Below are positions 8,456-19,190 of a stretch of DNA of 64,000 nucleotides, piece by piece (positions within the stretch are counted from its first letter, which is position 1; every line of letters starts with the position of its first letter). This DNA is from Solirubrobacteraceae bacterium (lineage in GTDB: Bacteria > Actinomycetota > Thermoleophilia > Solirubrobacterales > Solirubrobacteraceae): the NCBI GenBank assembly GCA_025449845.1, contig JANWIP010000020.1:124001-188000 (forward strand). Reading direction: 5' to 3'. The notes under the pieces were generated by a model. That model was not told the DNA's origin and made no database searches. It saw only the letters and a list, made by a program, of their open reading frames with translations. The position numbers and the translations under genes were made by a program.

Positions 8456-9064
8456 TTGAGCAGAACGGATGTGCTGCGCGACTCGCCGAAGATGTTCGAG
8501 TCACGGCTGCTGGACGCCCTCTCGCGGGTGCACCCCGCGGCGGTGGTAGTGATCTTCGTGCCAGCAGTGGTGCTACTGGCCGCATGGGGCCTTGAAAAGG
8601 TGAGCGTGCTGGGCATGCTGGGCCTGGCGGTGGCGGGCTACGCGATGTGGACGCTGTTCGAGTACTGGCTGCATCGCGTGGTGTTTCACTTCGAGCCGGA
8701 GAAGGGCCTGGGGGCGCGGCTGCACTGGATCATCCATGGCATCCACCACGAACATCCCAACGACCCGCTACGCCTGGTGATGCCGCCGTCGGTGAGCCTG
8801 CCCTTGGGCGCACTGGTGTTCGGCGCGATCTATGTGGTGTTCGGTAGTCGCTACGCCCCAGGCTTGGGCGTTGGGTTCTTCGCGGGATATCTGGCTTACG
8901 ACATGATCCACTACTACGTGCACCATTTCCGACCGCGCGGGCGTCTGGGCAGGACGCTGCGCGAGCGCCACATGCGCCACCACTTCCAGGATGAGACGAA
9001 GGGCTTCGGGATCAGCGCGCCGTATTGGGACGAGGTCTTCCGTACCTCATCCCGCAACCGCTAA
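8456..9064 (+). CDS. Fatty acid hydroxylase superfamily membrane protein
   Basis: An integral membrane di-iron oxygenase of the sterol desaturase / fatty acid 2-hydroxylase type. The His clusters are all present: H-R-V-V-F-H, H-G-I-H-H-E-H, H-Y-Y-V-H-H and H-M-R-H-H. They alternate with four hydrophobic segments. I chose TTG 8456 because AGGAGA (8443-8448) sits 7 nt before it; GTG 8426 also opens the frame but has no ribosome binding site. The substrate is unknown; lipid or hopanoid/carotenoid hydroxylation is possible. Its position between rpsF and ssb interrupts a normally compact ribosomal operon. Confidence 0.85.
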   Translation: MSRTDVLRDSPKMFESRLLDALSRVHPAAVVVIFVPAVVLLAAWGLEKVSVLGMLGLAVAGYAMWTLFEYWLHRVVFHFEPEKGLGARLHWIIHGIHHEHPNDPLRLVMPPSVSLPLGALVFGAIYVVFGSRYAPGLGVGFFAGYLAYDMIHYYVHHFRPRGRLGRTLRERHMRHHFQDETKGFGISAPYWDEVFRTSSRNR

Positions 9065-9090
9065 GACCGACAACGAGGGCCCAACCGAAG

Positions 9091-9121
9091 CGGGGACACG
9101 CGCCTCCGGCGCGAGTCCCCG
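9091..9121 (+). other. Strong GC-rich hairpin upstream of ssb
   Basis: CGGGGAC (9091-9097) pairs with GTCCCCG (9115-9121), and inside it CGCGCC (9099-9104) pairs with GGCGCG (9108-9113) around a 3-nt loop, with a single A-A mismatch. No T-tract follows, so it is not a standard intrinsic terminator. It may attenuate read-through from the hydroxylase gene or protect the 5' end of the ssb message. Confidence 0.5.
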
Positions 9122-9281
9122 TTCGGCCAGCCGGCCTTCGACTGGCTGCGCCGCCCTCGAAACCTCGCAAGATGCGGGGTCGCGCCAAAGGTGGCGCCCG
9201 AAGGCAGGTCTAGACTCGAAAGACCTAATACGAGAGACACAGCCGGCCCCCGCCCGGGCGCCGGAAAGGAAAGGAAGAGAC

Positions 9282-9755
9282 GTGGCTGCCACCAATATCA
9301 ACCGGGTCGTGCTGACCGGAAACTTGACCGCGGACCCGGAGCTGCGCTCGCTGCCCAGCGGCATGTCGGTGTGCAGCCTGCGCATCGCCTGCAATACGCG
9401 CCGCAAGGACAATGCCAGCGGAGAATGGGTCGACAAGCCCAACTATTTTAACGTGACGGTGTGGGGCGCACAGGGCGAGAACGCGGCGCGCTACCTGAGC
9501 AAGGGACGCCCCGTAGCGATCGACGGGCGCCTGGAGTGGCGCGAGTGGGAAGCACAGGACGGTGCAAAGCGTCAGGCAATCGATATAATCGCCGACTCGG
9601 TGCAGTTCCTGGGCTCACGGGACGACGCTTCTTCAGGCGGCGGGTTCGCGGGCAATGGAGCCTCACAGGGCAGTGATGTTCCGGTGGACAACCAGGACTT
9701 CCAGCCCGCACCGGTAGGAGTCGGCGCCACAGGCGACGACGACATCCCGTTCTAG
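9282..9755 (+). CDS. ssb: Single-stranded DNA-binding protein
   Basis: SSB coats single-stranded DNA during replication and repair. The OB fold begins N-R-V-V-L-T-G-N-L-T-A-D-P-E-L-R and includes N-Y-F-N-V-T-V-W-G and R-P-V-A-I-D-G-R-L-E-W-R-E-W. A Gly-rich linker leads to the acidic tip D-D-D-I-P-F, which recruits partner proteins. The start GTG 9282 has a long purine-rich ribosome binding site (GGAAAGGAAAGGAAGAG) just upstream; a longer open frame to 8991 is only an overlap with the hydroxylase gene. 157 residues. Confidence 0.95.
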   Translation: MAATNINRVVLTGNLTADPELRSLPSGMSVCSLRIACNTRRKDNASGEWVDKPNYFNVTVWGAQGENAARYLSKGRPVAIDGRLEWREWEAQDGAKRQAIDIIADSVQFLGSRDDASSGGGFAGNGASQGSDVPVDNQDFQPAPVGVGATGDDDIPF

Positions 9756-9835
9756 GGGGTGGCGCAGCTGGCCGCAGGCCGGCGAGCCGGGCCCCTCGAT
9801 TTCCCAGCAAACCAGCACAAAGGTAGGTCCTAGAA

Positions 9836-10162
9836 GTGGCAAAATCGCGCGGCCGCGGCAAGCCAGTCCGCCGTCGAGACAAGAAGGGCGGGCCCGGAAG
9901 CGGCCGGCGTAAGCCATGCCAGCATTGCCGCGACAAGGTCGAGCAGGTCGACTACAAGGACGTCAGCTCGCTGCGCAAGTTCGTGAGCGAGAAGGGCAAG
10001 ATCCGCTCGCGGCGGATCACGGGCGCCTGCCGCCGCCACCAGGGCCAGATCGCCCGCGCGGTGAAGCGCGCCCGCGAGCTGGCGCTGCTGCCCTATGTGA
10101 ACGAGGGCGGCCGCGATGACGCCCCGCGCCGTGACCGCGGCGACCGCGATAGGGACCGCTAA
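9836..10162 (+). CDS. rpsR: 30S ribosomal protein S18, zinc-binding form
   Basis: S18 partners S6 on the 30S platform. The core is clear: [22 protein letters not shown] and A-R-E-L-A-L-L-P-Y. It keeps C-Q-H-C and the T-G-A-C-R-R-H cysteine and histidine, the zinc-binding ('C+') form that many actinobacteria carry alongside a zinc-free copy. A basic N-terminus and a charged Asp/Arg tail extend it to 108 residues. The start is GTG 9836 after an A-G-G-T-A-G-G region. Confidence 0.94.
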   Translation: MAKSRGRGKPVRRRDKKGGPGSGRRKPCQHCRDKVEQVDYKDVSSLRKFVSEKGKIRSRRITGACRRHQGQIARAVKRARELALLPYVNEGGRDDAPRRDRGDRDRDR

Positions 10163-10173
10163 GGAGCCACCGG

Positions 10174-10626
10174 ATGCCCGAGGCAATTCTCCTCAAGGAC
10201 GTCGATGAGCTCGGCGAGCAGGGCAAAGTCGTGGACGTGTCCAAGGGCTACTTGCGCAACTACCTGATCCCGCGCAAGCTGGCCCAGCCGGCGACACGCG
10301 GCGCGATGGCAGCCGAGCTGCGCCGCAAAGAGGCGGCCGAGAAGGCCGAGAGCGACTTCGCGGCAAAAGCTGTGGACAACGCAGCGCTGCTGAACAAAAC
10401 GGTGCTCACGATCACCGAGCAGGCAAGTCCCGACGGGCGTCTGTTCGGCTCGGTGAGCGCGCAGGATATCGCGGACGCGATCCGCGACGCGCGCGGGCTG
10501 CGACTGGACCGCCAGAATGTGCACCTCGATGAGGTCATCAAAAACGTGGGCACCTACATGATCGTGGTGGATGTGGTCGAGGGCGTGACCGCCACCGTGA
10601 AGACCATGGTCGTAGCGCAAAAGTAA
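10174..10626 (+). CDS. rplI: 50S ribosomal protein L9
   Basis: L9 is an elongated 23S rRNA-binding protein. The N-terminal signature G-K-V-V-D-V-S-K-G-Y-L-R-N-Y-L-I-P is intact, followed by the long connecting helix and the C-terminal domain with G-R-L-F-G-S-V. It follows rpsR by 11 nt with the ribosome binding site AAGGAG before ATG 10174. 150 residues is the usual length. Confidence 0.96.
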   Translation: MPEAILLKDVDELGEQGKVVDVSKGYLRNYLIPRKLAQPATRGAMAAELRRKEAAEKAESDFAAKAVDNAALLNKTVLTITEQASPDGRLFGSVSAQDIADAIRDARGLRLDRQNVHLDEVIKNVGTYMIVVDVVEGVTATVKTMVVAQK

Positions 10627-10640
10627 ATCCGCTCCCCGTG

Positions 10641-10654
10641 CGAACATGAGTTCG
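10641..10654. promoter_or_regulatory. LexA/SOS-box-like palindrome upstream of dnaB
   Basis: CGAACATGAGTTCG is a perfect CGAAC-N4-GTTCG inverted repeat, the core of the LexA operator known in Gram-positive bacteria and actinobacteria. It lies in the 103-bp gap between rplI and dnaB, 75 bp before the dnaB start, a reasonable operator distance. It suggests damage-responsive control of dnaB and the following loader gene. One 10-base half-site match could arise by chance in a 64-kb window, so position is the main support. Confidence 0.5.
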
Positions 10655-10729
10655 TGCGCCCGATTTCCTCCCTCATAGCGGGAAGCCCTCCCAGCCCCAA
10701 GCCCGAGCCGATCTAGACTCGCGCAACCC

Positions 10730-12108
10730 ATGAGCACCGCCACCCAGACCAATGGCGCAGTCCCGCCGACGGGCGTGATCGCGCCACCCCACAATCTCGA
10801 CGCCGAGCAGTCGGTGCTGGGCGCGATCCTGCTGTCCGATCGCTCGCTGTATGCGCTGGTAATCGAGGAGGGACTGCGCTCTGAGGACTTCTACCGCGAG
10901 CGTCATGGCCTCATATATCAAGCCATGCTGACCCTCTACAACGAGAGTGAGCCAGTGGACGTGCTGACGGTCACCGATCGCCTGCGCCAAATGGGCAAGC
11001 TTGAGGACATCGGCGGCGTGGCAGCGGTGGATGAGCTCACGGGTGTGGTGCCCGCCGCTGGTCACGCTCGTCGCTACGCGCAGATAGTGCGCGAGAACGC
11101 GCTGCTGCGTCGCCTGCTGACGAGCACGTATGAGATCCAGGCAAGCGTGCTCAGTCACGACGCACCCCCACGCGAGCTGGTGGAGCAGGCGGAGAAGGCG
11201 ATGTTGGAGGTGGCCCGCGACGATCGCCAGCAGGACTTCAGGGCGATCGAGGAGGTGCTGCACGAGGAGCTCGACAAACTGCATCGGCTCTCACTTGAGG
11301 GCACAGCTCTCACCGGCACCCCCTCAGGCTTCAAGGACCTGGATGAGATCACGGGCGGCTTTCAGCCGGGCAACCTGATCATCGTCGCGGCCCGTCCCGC
11401 GATGGGCAAGAGCGCACTGGTGTGCAACATCGCCGAGAACGCCGCGGTGGAGCATGGCAAAGCCGTCGCACTGTTCTCGCTGGAGATGGCGGAGGCCGAG
11501 CTAGCCCAGCGCTTCGTCGCCTCTCAGGCGCGCATCAAAGGCGAGGAGCTGCGCATGGGTCGGGTGAGCGAGCAGCGCTGGCCGAAGATCCTCAAGGCCA
11601 GCCAGCGGCTGGCCAATGCGCCGCTGTGGGTGGACGACTCAAGTGACGTCGGAATGCTGGAGATCCGGGCCAAGGCTCGGCGTTTGCATAGTCAGGTTGA
11701 GGGCGGCCTGGGTTTGATCGTCATTGACTACCTGCAACTGATGCGTACCGACAGCCGCTATGACAGCCGTGTGACCGCCGTGGGCGAGCTCAGTCGCGGG
11801 CTGAAGATCCTGGCGCGCGAGCTGAGTGTGCCCGTGATCGCGCTGTCGCAGCTGAGCCGTGCGGTGGAGCAGCGCTCACCCAAGAAGCCCCAGCTCTCGG
11901 ACCTGCGCGAGAGTGGAAATCTTGAGCAAGACGCCGATCTGGTGATGTTCATCTACCGCGACGAGTACTACGAGCAGGACTCAGAGCGTCCGGGCGAGGC
12001 CGACCTGATCATCGCCAAGCACCGCAATGGCGCCACCGGCGAGGTGACGCTGACCTTCCAGAAGGAGTACCCGAAGTTCATGAACTACGCCGGAGAACGC
12101 TACGCGCA

Positions 12109-12112
<4 letters not shown>
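10730..12112 (+). CDS. dnaB: Replicative DNA helicase
   Basis: DnaB is the hexameric 5'-3' helicase of the replication fork. The N-terminal domain (A-E-Q-S-V-L-G-A-I-L-L) is followed by the RecA-like motor: Walker A A-R-P-A-M-G-K-S-A at about 221-229, F-S-L-E-M, V-I-D-Y-L-Q-L-M (Walker B), L-S-Q-L-S-R and L-R-E-S-G-N-L-E-Q-D-A-D. No intein interrupts it. The ATG is 10730. Its stop overlaps the start of the next gene by 4 nt, so helicase and loader are translationally coupled. A LexA-like box lies upstream. Confidence 0.96.
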
Positions 12113-14264
<2,152 letters not shown>

Positions 14265-14270
14265 CGGCTC

Positions 14271-14470
14271 GGCTTGGCTGCGCTACTCCAGGAAGTCGGC
14301 GGGAGCGAACCTGGGTGCGCACGAGCCTCGAACCTGACGGCTTGGCTGCGCTACTCCAGGAAGTCGGCGGGAGCGAACCTGGGTCCGCACGAGCCCCGAA
14401 CCTGCCGGCTTGGCTGCGCCACTCCTGGAAGTCGGCTGCCACGAGCCTGACGGCTCAGCTGTGCTACTCC
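14271..14470. repeat. Tandem 68-bp repeat between convergent genes
   Basis: Units beginning GGCTTGGCTGCG start at 14271, 14339 and 14407, an exact 68-bp spacing, with a degenerate fourth start (GGCTCAGCTGTG) at 14452. The first two units are nearly identical; the third has lost an internal segment of about 23 bp. The array fills the gap between the purA stop and the convergent O-methyltransferase stop, and its last unit runs into the end of that gene. No strong hairpin is seen within a unit. Confidence 0.85.
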
Positions 14471-15153
14471 ACGGCGTCGACTAGAGCGAGCGCGAATCCG
14501 TCGTAGCCCTTGCTGCCGACGGTCTGGATCGCGGTTGCGCTTAGGCGCGGCTCGGCGGCAACCATCTCGTAGAAGCGACGGACGCCCTGCAGGACCTCCT
14601 CACTGCTGTGCGAATCGGCGAGGAGCGGGTCGAGAATCGCCCCGTTGCGCACGACGTTGTCGCCGATGAGGAGCGTGCCGGGACGGGAGAGCTTGATGGC
14701 CCATTCGAGATAGCCGGGGTAGTTCTGCTTGTCAGCGTCGATGAAGATCGCGTCGAACGGTCCGGCACCCTCTGCGGCGAGCACGGGCAGCGTGTCGAGC
14801 GCAGGCCCAACGCGCACCTCGACGACGCGGTCGAGACCCGCGCGGGCAATATTGGCCTGCGCGACCTTGGCATAGTCGGGGTTTGCCTCCAGGCTCACAA
14901 GGCGCCCGTCAGCGGGCAGGGCACGAGCAAGCCAAATCGTGCTGTAGCCACCGAGCGTGCCAAGCTCAAGGACGGTACGCGCGCGCGCCAGACGCAGCAG
15001 CAGCTGGAGCAGCTTGCCCTGAGGTGCTGTCACGGCAATCGGCGGCAGGCCGGCCGCGTCGCTGTCCTTGAGCGCCGCGTCAAGCACGGGGTCAGGCTCC
15101 AAGAGGTGGTCGGAGATGTAGCGGTCTATCCCATCCCAGCGCTCCTGAGTCAT
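14464..15153 (-). CDS. SAM-dependent O-methyltransferase (caffeoyl-CoA OMT-like)
   Basis: A 229-residue class I methyltransferase of the catechol/caffeoyl-CoA O-methyltransferase family. The SAM site reads V-L-E-L-G-T-L-G-G-Y-S-T (motif I), then the acidic end of the next strand in V-S-L-E-A-N, and the metal-binding F-I-D-A-D-K-Q-N-Y and I-G-D-N-V residues. The substrate cannot be told from sequence. It is convergent with purA across the tandem repeat and has no obvious operon partner. Confidence 0.87.
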   Translation of the reverse strand: MTQERWDGIDRYISDHLLEPDPVLDAALKDSDAAGLPPIAVTAPQGKLLQLLLRLARARTVLELGTLGGYSTIWLARALPADGRLVSLEANPDYAKVAQANIARAGLDRVVEVRVGPALDTLPVLAAEGAGPFDAIFIDADKQNYPGYLEWAIKLSRPGTLLIGDNVVRNGAILDPLLADSHSSEEVLQGVRRFYEMVAAEPRLSATAIQTVGSKGYDGFALALVDAVE

Positions 15154-15264
15154 GGCCGCCTGTCCAGCATGCGGTGAACAATATCCGGCCAGCGTTCCCC
15201 CGACGTCAACGCGTCACGGCGCGTAGCCCCCGCGGAGTGAGCACTATTACCGCCGCCGGCGCGC

Positions 15265-15915
15265 TCAGGCGCGCTGGGGAGTCCAGCGGCGAACGGCATC
15301 GGAGGGCCCTACGCCGGAGCTCAGGCGCGGATCGGGCAGCGGCGCGCCGGCGGTGCTGTGGAGGGGGATGACGCCGGCCCAGACATCCAACGCGTAGTCC
15401 TCCTCGTCATCGAGAGGCGGACCGGTGCGCACCTTGGCCGAAGTCTCATCAAGGGACAGAGCGAGCACACTGATGGCCTTCAGCTCCTTGTCGGTGGGCG
15501 GACGCGCCTCCTCCCAGCGACCGGGGATGAGGCGCTCGGTGAAAGCCCGCACCGCCTCCCTGCGCTCCGGCAAACCCTCAACCGCACGGGCGACGCCGAG
15601 CACGACGACGGAGCGGTAGTTGACCGAGTGATGCACGGCAGAACGAGCCAACACCAGCCCGTCGAGCAGGGTCACGGTGAAGCAGGCCGGTGCGCCGGCG
15701 CCGAGCGCGCGGATGGTTCGGCTGGCGGCGGAGCCGTGGAAGTACACCTGCTCGCCGACACGGGCAAACAGCGTCGGGATCACATACGGCTGGTCCTCGC
15801 TGGCGAAACCCACATGCGCGACCAGCGCCTCATCGAGAATCTGATCGATCGTGTCGCGGTCGTAGACACCGCGCGAGGGCATGCGGCGCAGCTTGGTGCG
15901 AGTGGAGGTTGGCAT
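15265..15915 (-). CDS. Pyridoxamine 5'-phosphate oxidase family flavin-binding protein
   Basis: A split-barrel FMN-binding protein of 216 residues related to NimA-type and PNPOx-like oxidoreductases. Features include the strand V-A-H-V-G-F-A-S-E-D-Q-P-Y-V-I-P, F-H-G-S-A-A-S-R (FMN phosphate contact region), and S-V-N-Y-R-S-V-V-V-L-G. The true PNPOx C-terminal motif is absent, so pyridoxal phosphate synthesis is not implied. It is divergent, 66 bp apart, from a MocR/PdxR-type regulator, which likely controls it. Confidence 0.82.
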   Translation of the reverse strand: MPTSTRTKLRRMPSRGVYDRDTIDQILDEALVAHVGFASEDQPYVIPTLFARVGEQVYFHGSAASRTIRALGAGAPACFTVTLLDGLVLARSAVHHSVNYRSVVVLGVARAVEGLPERREAVRAFTERLIPGRWEEARPPTDKELKAISVLALSLDETSAKVRTGPPLDDEEDYALDVWAGVIPLHSTAGAPLPDPRLSSGVGPSDAVRRWTPQRA

Positions 15916-15944
15916 ATCTGACAGGCTACGCGTGACTTGGCCCC

Positions 15945-15972
15945 TTGAACAGAACCAAATGACTATGAGAAT
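15945..15972 (+). promoter_or_regulatory. Possible promoter in MocR / flavoprotein divergent gap
   Basis: TTGAAC (15945-15950) and GAGAAT (15967-15972), 16 bp apart, would start a near-leaderless transcript of the regulator gene at ATG 15982. The 66-bp gap also holds TTGG...CCAA half-sites around this promoter that could form an autoregulatory operator. Confidence 0.33.
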
Positions 15973-15981
15973 CTAGGGCCA

Positions 15982-17358
15982 ATGGAGTTGCATATCGACC
16001 TCGAAGGCTCCCCGGGCCGCTCGCTGCGCTCTCGCCTGGAGCACCAGTTGCGCGAGGCGGTGCGAGGAGGGCGCCTCCCAGCGGGCACACGGCTGCCCGC
16101 CACGCGCGCCCTCTGCACAGAGCTTGGCGTTTCGCGAGGTGTGGTGGTGGACGCCTATGCGCAGTTGGCTGCCGAGGGCTATCTGCATACCCGCCGGGGA
16201 GGGGGAACTACGGTGGCTTACACCGCCGCGCCGGATGGCTCCCAGCAGCAGAGCACCACGGTGACGCCCGCGGTTCGCCACGACATGAGCCCCTTCCGTC
16301 CCGCGTTGAGTGATTTTCCCCGCAGCGCCTGGGCGGCCGCGCTTACCCGTGTGCTGCGTTCCGCGCCCGATGAGCGCCTGGGCTACCCGGACCCCGCCGG
16401 GGTGCCCGAGCTGCGCGCCACGCTCGCTGCCTACCTGGGACGGGTGCGCGGTGTGCGCACAACCCCGGAGCAGATAGTGATCACAACAGGCCTGCGCCAG
16501 GGCGTGGGGCTGCTGTGGTCAACGCTTGCCGCGGATGGTGCCAAGCGGGTGGCCGTCGAGGACCCCGGCTGGCGAGGTATACGGGAGACAGCCACCGACG
16601 CGGGGCTTCAGGTGGTGCCGATCCCGGTAGACCAGGACGGCCTGGTCGTGGAGCACCTGGAGCACGAGGCGCTCGCCGCCGTCGCTCTCGCCCCGGCCCA
16701 CCAGTACCCCACGGGATCAGTCCTATCCTCCGCCCGTCGCGCCTCCCTGCTGGCCTGGGCGCAGCGCCGCAATGCCCTGATTCTCGAGGACGACTATGAC
16801 GCCGAGTACCGCTACGACCGCCAGCCGATCGGCTCCCTCCAGGGCCTATCCCCCGAGCAGGTCATCTACGGCGGCTCCGCCAGCAAGACGCTCGCCCCAG
16901 CTGTGCGCCTCGGCTGGATGGCTCTCCCGAAGCGGCTCGCGCAACCGCTCGCCGCCTGTCAGCGGCGGCGTGGAGGTATGCCAGCCCCGCTGCAGCAGCT
17001 CGCGCTGGCCGATCTGATCGACCGCGGCGAACTCGACCGCCATCTACGCCGCCAGCGCCGCCGCTACCACCATCAACGCGATGCCCTCCTATCGGCCCTG
17101 GCCACCGAGATCCCCGAGCATGGCATCCACGGCGCCGCCGCGGGCCTCTACGCCGTGCTGCGGCTACCCCCCAGCCTCAACGAGCAGGCCGTCCTATCCG
17201 CTGCGCGCACCCGAGGAATCGCCTTGGAGGGCCTGGGCGGCAACACGCCGGCCCTGGTCCTTGGCTATGCCAACCTCGGCGAGGCGGCAATTCAGCCGGC
17301 CGTGCGTGCACTGGCAGCGTGTATCCGGCAGGCCGAAGCAGACGACAGGACCATGTAG
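15982..17358 (+). CDS. MocR/PdxR-type transcriptional regulator (GntR HTH + aminotransferase domain)
   Basis: A 458-residue chimeric regulator. Residues 10-75 form a GntR winged helix (R-L-P-A-T-R-A-L-C-T-E-L-G-V-S-R). The rest is a type I aminotransferase fold that senses pyridoxal phosphate rather than catalysing turnover in known members. The PLP-binding Lys is K302 in G-G-S-A-S-K-T-L, and D-D-Y-D-A-E-Y-R-Y is present. Family members often control vitamin B6 or GABA genes; the divergent neighbour here is a PNPOx-family flavoprotein, its most likely target. Confidence 0.9.
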   Translation: MELHIDLEGSPGRSLRSRLEHQLREAVRGGRLPAGTRLPATRALCTELGVSRGVVVDAYAQLAAEGYLHTRRGGGTTVAYTAAPDGSQQQSTTVTPAVRHDMSPFRPALSDFPRSAWAAALTRVLRSAPDERLGYPDPAGVPELRATLAAYLGRVRGVRTTPEQIVITTGLRQGVGLLWSTLAADGAKRVAVEDPGWRGIRETATDAGLQVVPIPVDQDGLVVEHLEHEALAAVALAPAHQYPTGSVLSSARRASLLAWAQRRNALILEDDYDAEYRYDRQPIGSLQGLSPEQVIYGGSASKTLAPAVRLGWMALPKRLAQPLAACQRRRGGMPAPLQQLALADLIDRGELDRHLRRQRRRYHHQRDALLSALATEIPEHGIHGAAAGLYAVLRLPPSLNEQAVLSAARTRGIALEGLGGNTPALVLGYANLGEAAIQPAVRALAACIRQAEADDRTM

Positions 17359-17386
17359 AGGGCATGCAGGCGTAGATCGGTTGTTC

Positions 17387-18151
17387 CTAGCCGTGGTCGT
17401 CGGGCGCTTCGGAGATCACGAGGCGCAAGGCACCATTGAAATTGGCCTGCTCACGCAGGTGGCCGTGCTGGTCATCCCAGAGGCCTGAGTCAAGCGCGTC
17501 GGCCAGCCGATCGACGATACGTTGCTCCACGTCGGCATCCAGCAGTGCCCAAACAGACTGGGCGCCGCGGACAGCTGGATCCAGCAGCGCCTCAGGGCGT
17601 CGCCAGAACGCCTCAAAGAATCCATCGACGCAATCGCCTGGCGTTGGAATGCTCTCCACGCGCACCTGCCCCCCAAGGGCGGCGGCGACATCGTCGATGG
17701 CGGGAAATCGTGGCAGCTCCTTGGCAACGCCCTCGCGCAAGAACTCCAACTGCCAGGCGGGCAGAGCCTCAAGCTCGAAAGTGAAGACGACAACCGGTCC
17801 CCGGGATACGCGGCGAAGCTCGGCAAGTCCCGCCTGCGCTGATTCCCAATGGTGAATTGTGACGCAGGCCATCGCGGCATCGACCGCGTCCTCGTCGAAG
17901 GGAAGTGCTTCCGCGCGTCCGGCGATCGCCGGCGCGGCGCCAGCGGGGCGCTGCGCCCGCATCGTCGCGCTCGGCTCGACAGCGAGCACCCATCGATCGT
18001 TCGGCTCATAGGAGCCAGCGCCCGCACCGACATTGAGCACGGTGCGCGCATCTCCAAGCGCGGCGTGAATACGCGCGGCGATGCGCGGGTCCGGGCGCCG
18101 ATGCTGAGCGTATGTCCGCCCGTGCCGCTCATAATCAACACGGCCAGTCAC
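17387..18151 (-). CDS. Class I SAM-dependent methyltransferase
   Basis: A 254-residue methyltransferase of the UbiE/MenG-like fold. Motif I is V-L-N-V-G-A-G-A-G-S-Y, followed by A-V-E-P-S-A-T-M, A-E-A-L-P-F-D-E-D-A-V-D-A-A and T-I-H-H-W. The first helix (Y-E-R-H-G-R-T-Y-A-Q-H-R-R-P-D-P-R-I) is typical of small-molecule methyltransferases. It is convergent with the MocR gene and has no operon partner, so the substrate is unknown. Confidence 0.85.
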   Translation of the reverse strand: MTGRVDYERHGRTYAQHRRPDPRIAARIHAALGDARTVLNVGAGAGSYEPNDRWVLAVEPSATMRAQRPAGAAPAIAGRAEALPFDEDAVDAAMACVTIHHWESAQAGLAELRRVSRGPVVVFTFELEALPAWQLEFLREGVAKELPRFPAIDDVAAALGGQVRVESIPTPGDCVDGFFEAFWRRPEALLDPAVRGAQSVWALLDADVEQRIVDRLADALDSGLWDDQHGHLREQANFNGALRLVISEAPDDHG

Positions 18152-18335
18152 CAGTCGACCCTAACACCCACTGAGATCACCTAGTGCAGCGGGCCCAGGT
18201 GGCAAACGCGACCGGTCCTCTAGGCTCGTGTCAGTTCACCGCCTCCTCTCGATGCCCCCGACCACCCCCAAACCCAGGACACGGACCAAGCGGAACACCG
18301 CAATTTTCGTGCCCTGTTTGACATAGGAGCAACCG

Positions 18336-19154
18336 ATGCACAAATACCTTGAGCCGCGAGGCAAGCTGCTCCTCGCGCCAATGCTGTGTTTTATGGCGCT
18401 CAGCGGTGGCTGTGGCCGGTCGGACAGCCTAGCCGCCACGGCTGCGTCAAGCCCGTCCACAGCTAAGCCCGCGGCAAGCGTTGTGGCCGCATCGACCCTC
18501 TCGTCTGCCCGCGAACATGGCACGACCTCGACCACAATGGCGACCCCGCGGCGCGCGGCGCCGGTCGCGGCGACAGTGACGCGGCCGTCGATCGTCCAGA
18601 GCCCGATCCCGTTTGGGGCGAGACGCAAGGCGGAGATGGTCCACTATGCGATGCGTCACTACGGCCTGGACACTTACCGACTGATCGAACCGCACGTGAT
18701 CGTCATCCATTACACGGAGACTCCCGACTTTCAGTCCACCTTCAACACCTTCGCGCCCGACGTTCCAGACAGTGAGTTGCACGAGCTGCCCAACACTTGC
18801 GCGCATTTCGTTATCGCCAAGGACGGCACGATTCATCAGTTCGTCCCGCTGGGCGTCATGTGTCGTCACACCGTGGGGCTGAACTGGACCGCGATCGGCA
18901 TCGAGCACGTCGGTTACAGCGACGCTGAAGTGCTCGACGATCCCGAGCAGATGCGGGCGAGTCTGCAACTTGTGCGCTGGCTGCGCTGCCGCTACCACAT
19001 CCCAATCGCGGATGTCATCGGCCACAACGAGAGCTTGTCGAGCCCTTACCACCACGAGAACGTTCCAGCGCTGCGGACCCAGACCCACAGCGATTTCAAC
19101 CGCGCCGACATGCAGCGATATCGAGCGCGCCTGCGCACAGCGGGATCGTGCTGA
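18336..19154 (+). CDS. N-acetylmuramoyl-L-alanine amidase (Amidase_2) lipoprotein
   Basis: The 272-residue protein has a lipoprotein signal with lipobox L-S-G-G-C near residue 26, a Ser/Thr/Ala-rich linker to about 90, then an amidase_2 / PGRP-type zinc domain. The ligands are visible in V-I-H-Y-T-E-T, V-M-C-R-H-T-V-G and the closing G-H-N-E-S, which is compatible with cleavage of the lactoyl-peptide bond of peptidoglycan. The start ATG 18336 follows AGGAGC by 7 nt. The next gene begins within about 40 nt, so the two are probably co-transcribed. Confidence 0.84.
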   Translation: MHKYLEPRGKLLLAPMLCFMALSGGCGRSDSLAATAASSPSTAKPAASVVAASTLSSAREHGTTSTTMATPRRAAPVAATVTRPSIVQSPIPFGARRKAEMVHYAMRHYGLDTYRLIEPHVIVIHYTETPDFQSTFNTFAPDVPDSELHELPNTCAHFVIAKDGTIHQFVPLGVMCRHTVGLNWTAIGIEHVGYSDAEVLDDPEQMRASLQLVRWLRCRYHIPIADVIGHNESLSSPYHHENVPALRTQTHSDFNRADMQRYRARLRTAGSC

Positions 19155-19190
19155 GCTATGCTCGGCTCCGAGATGAGGAGGAACCACATC

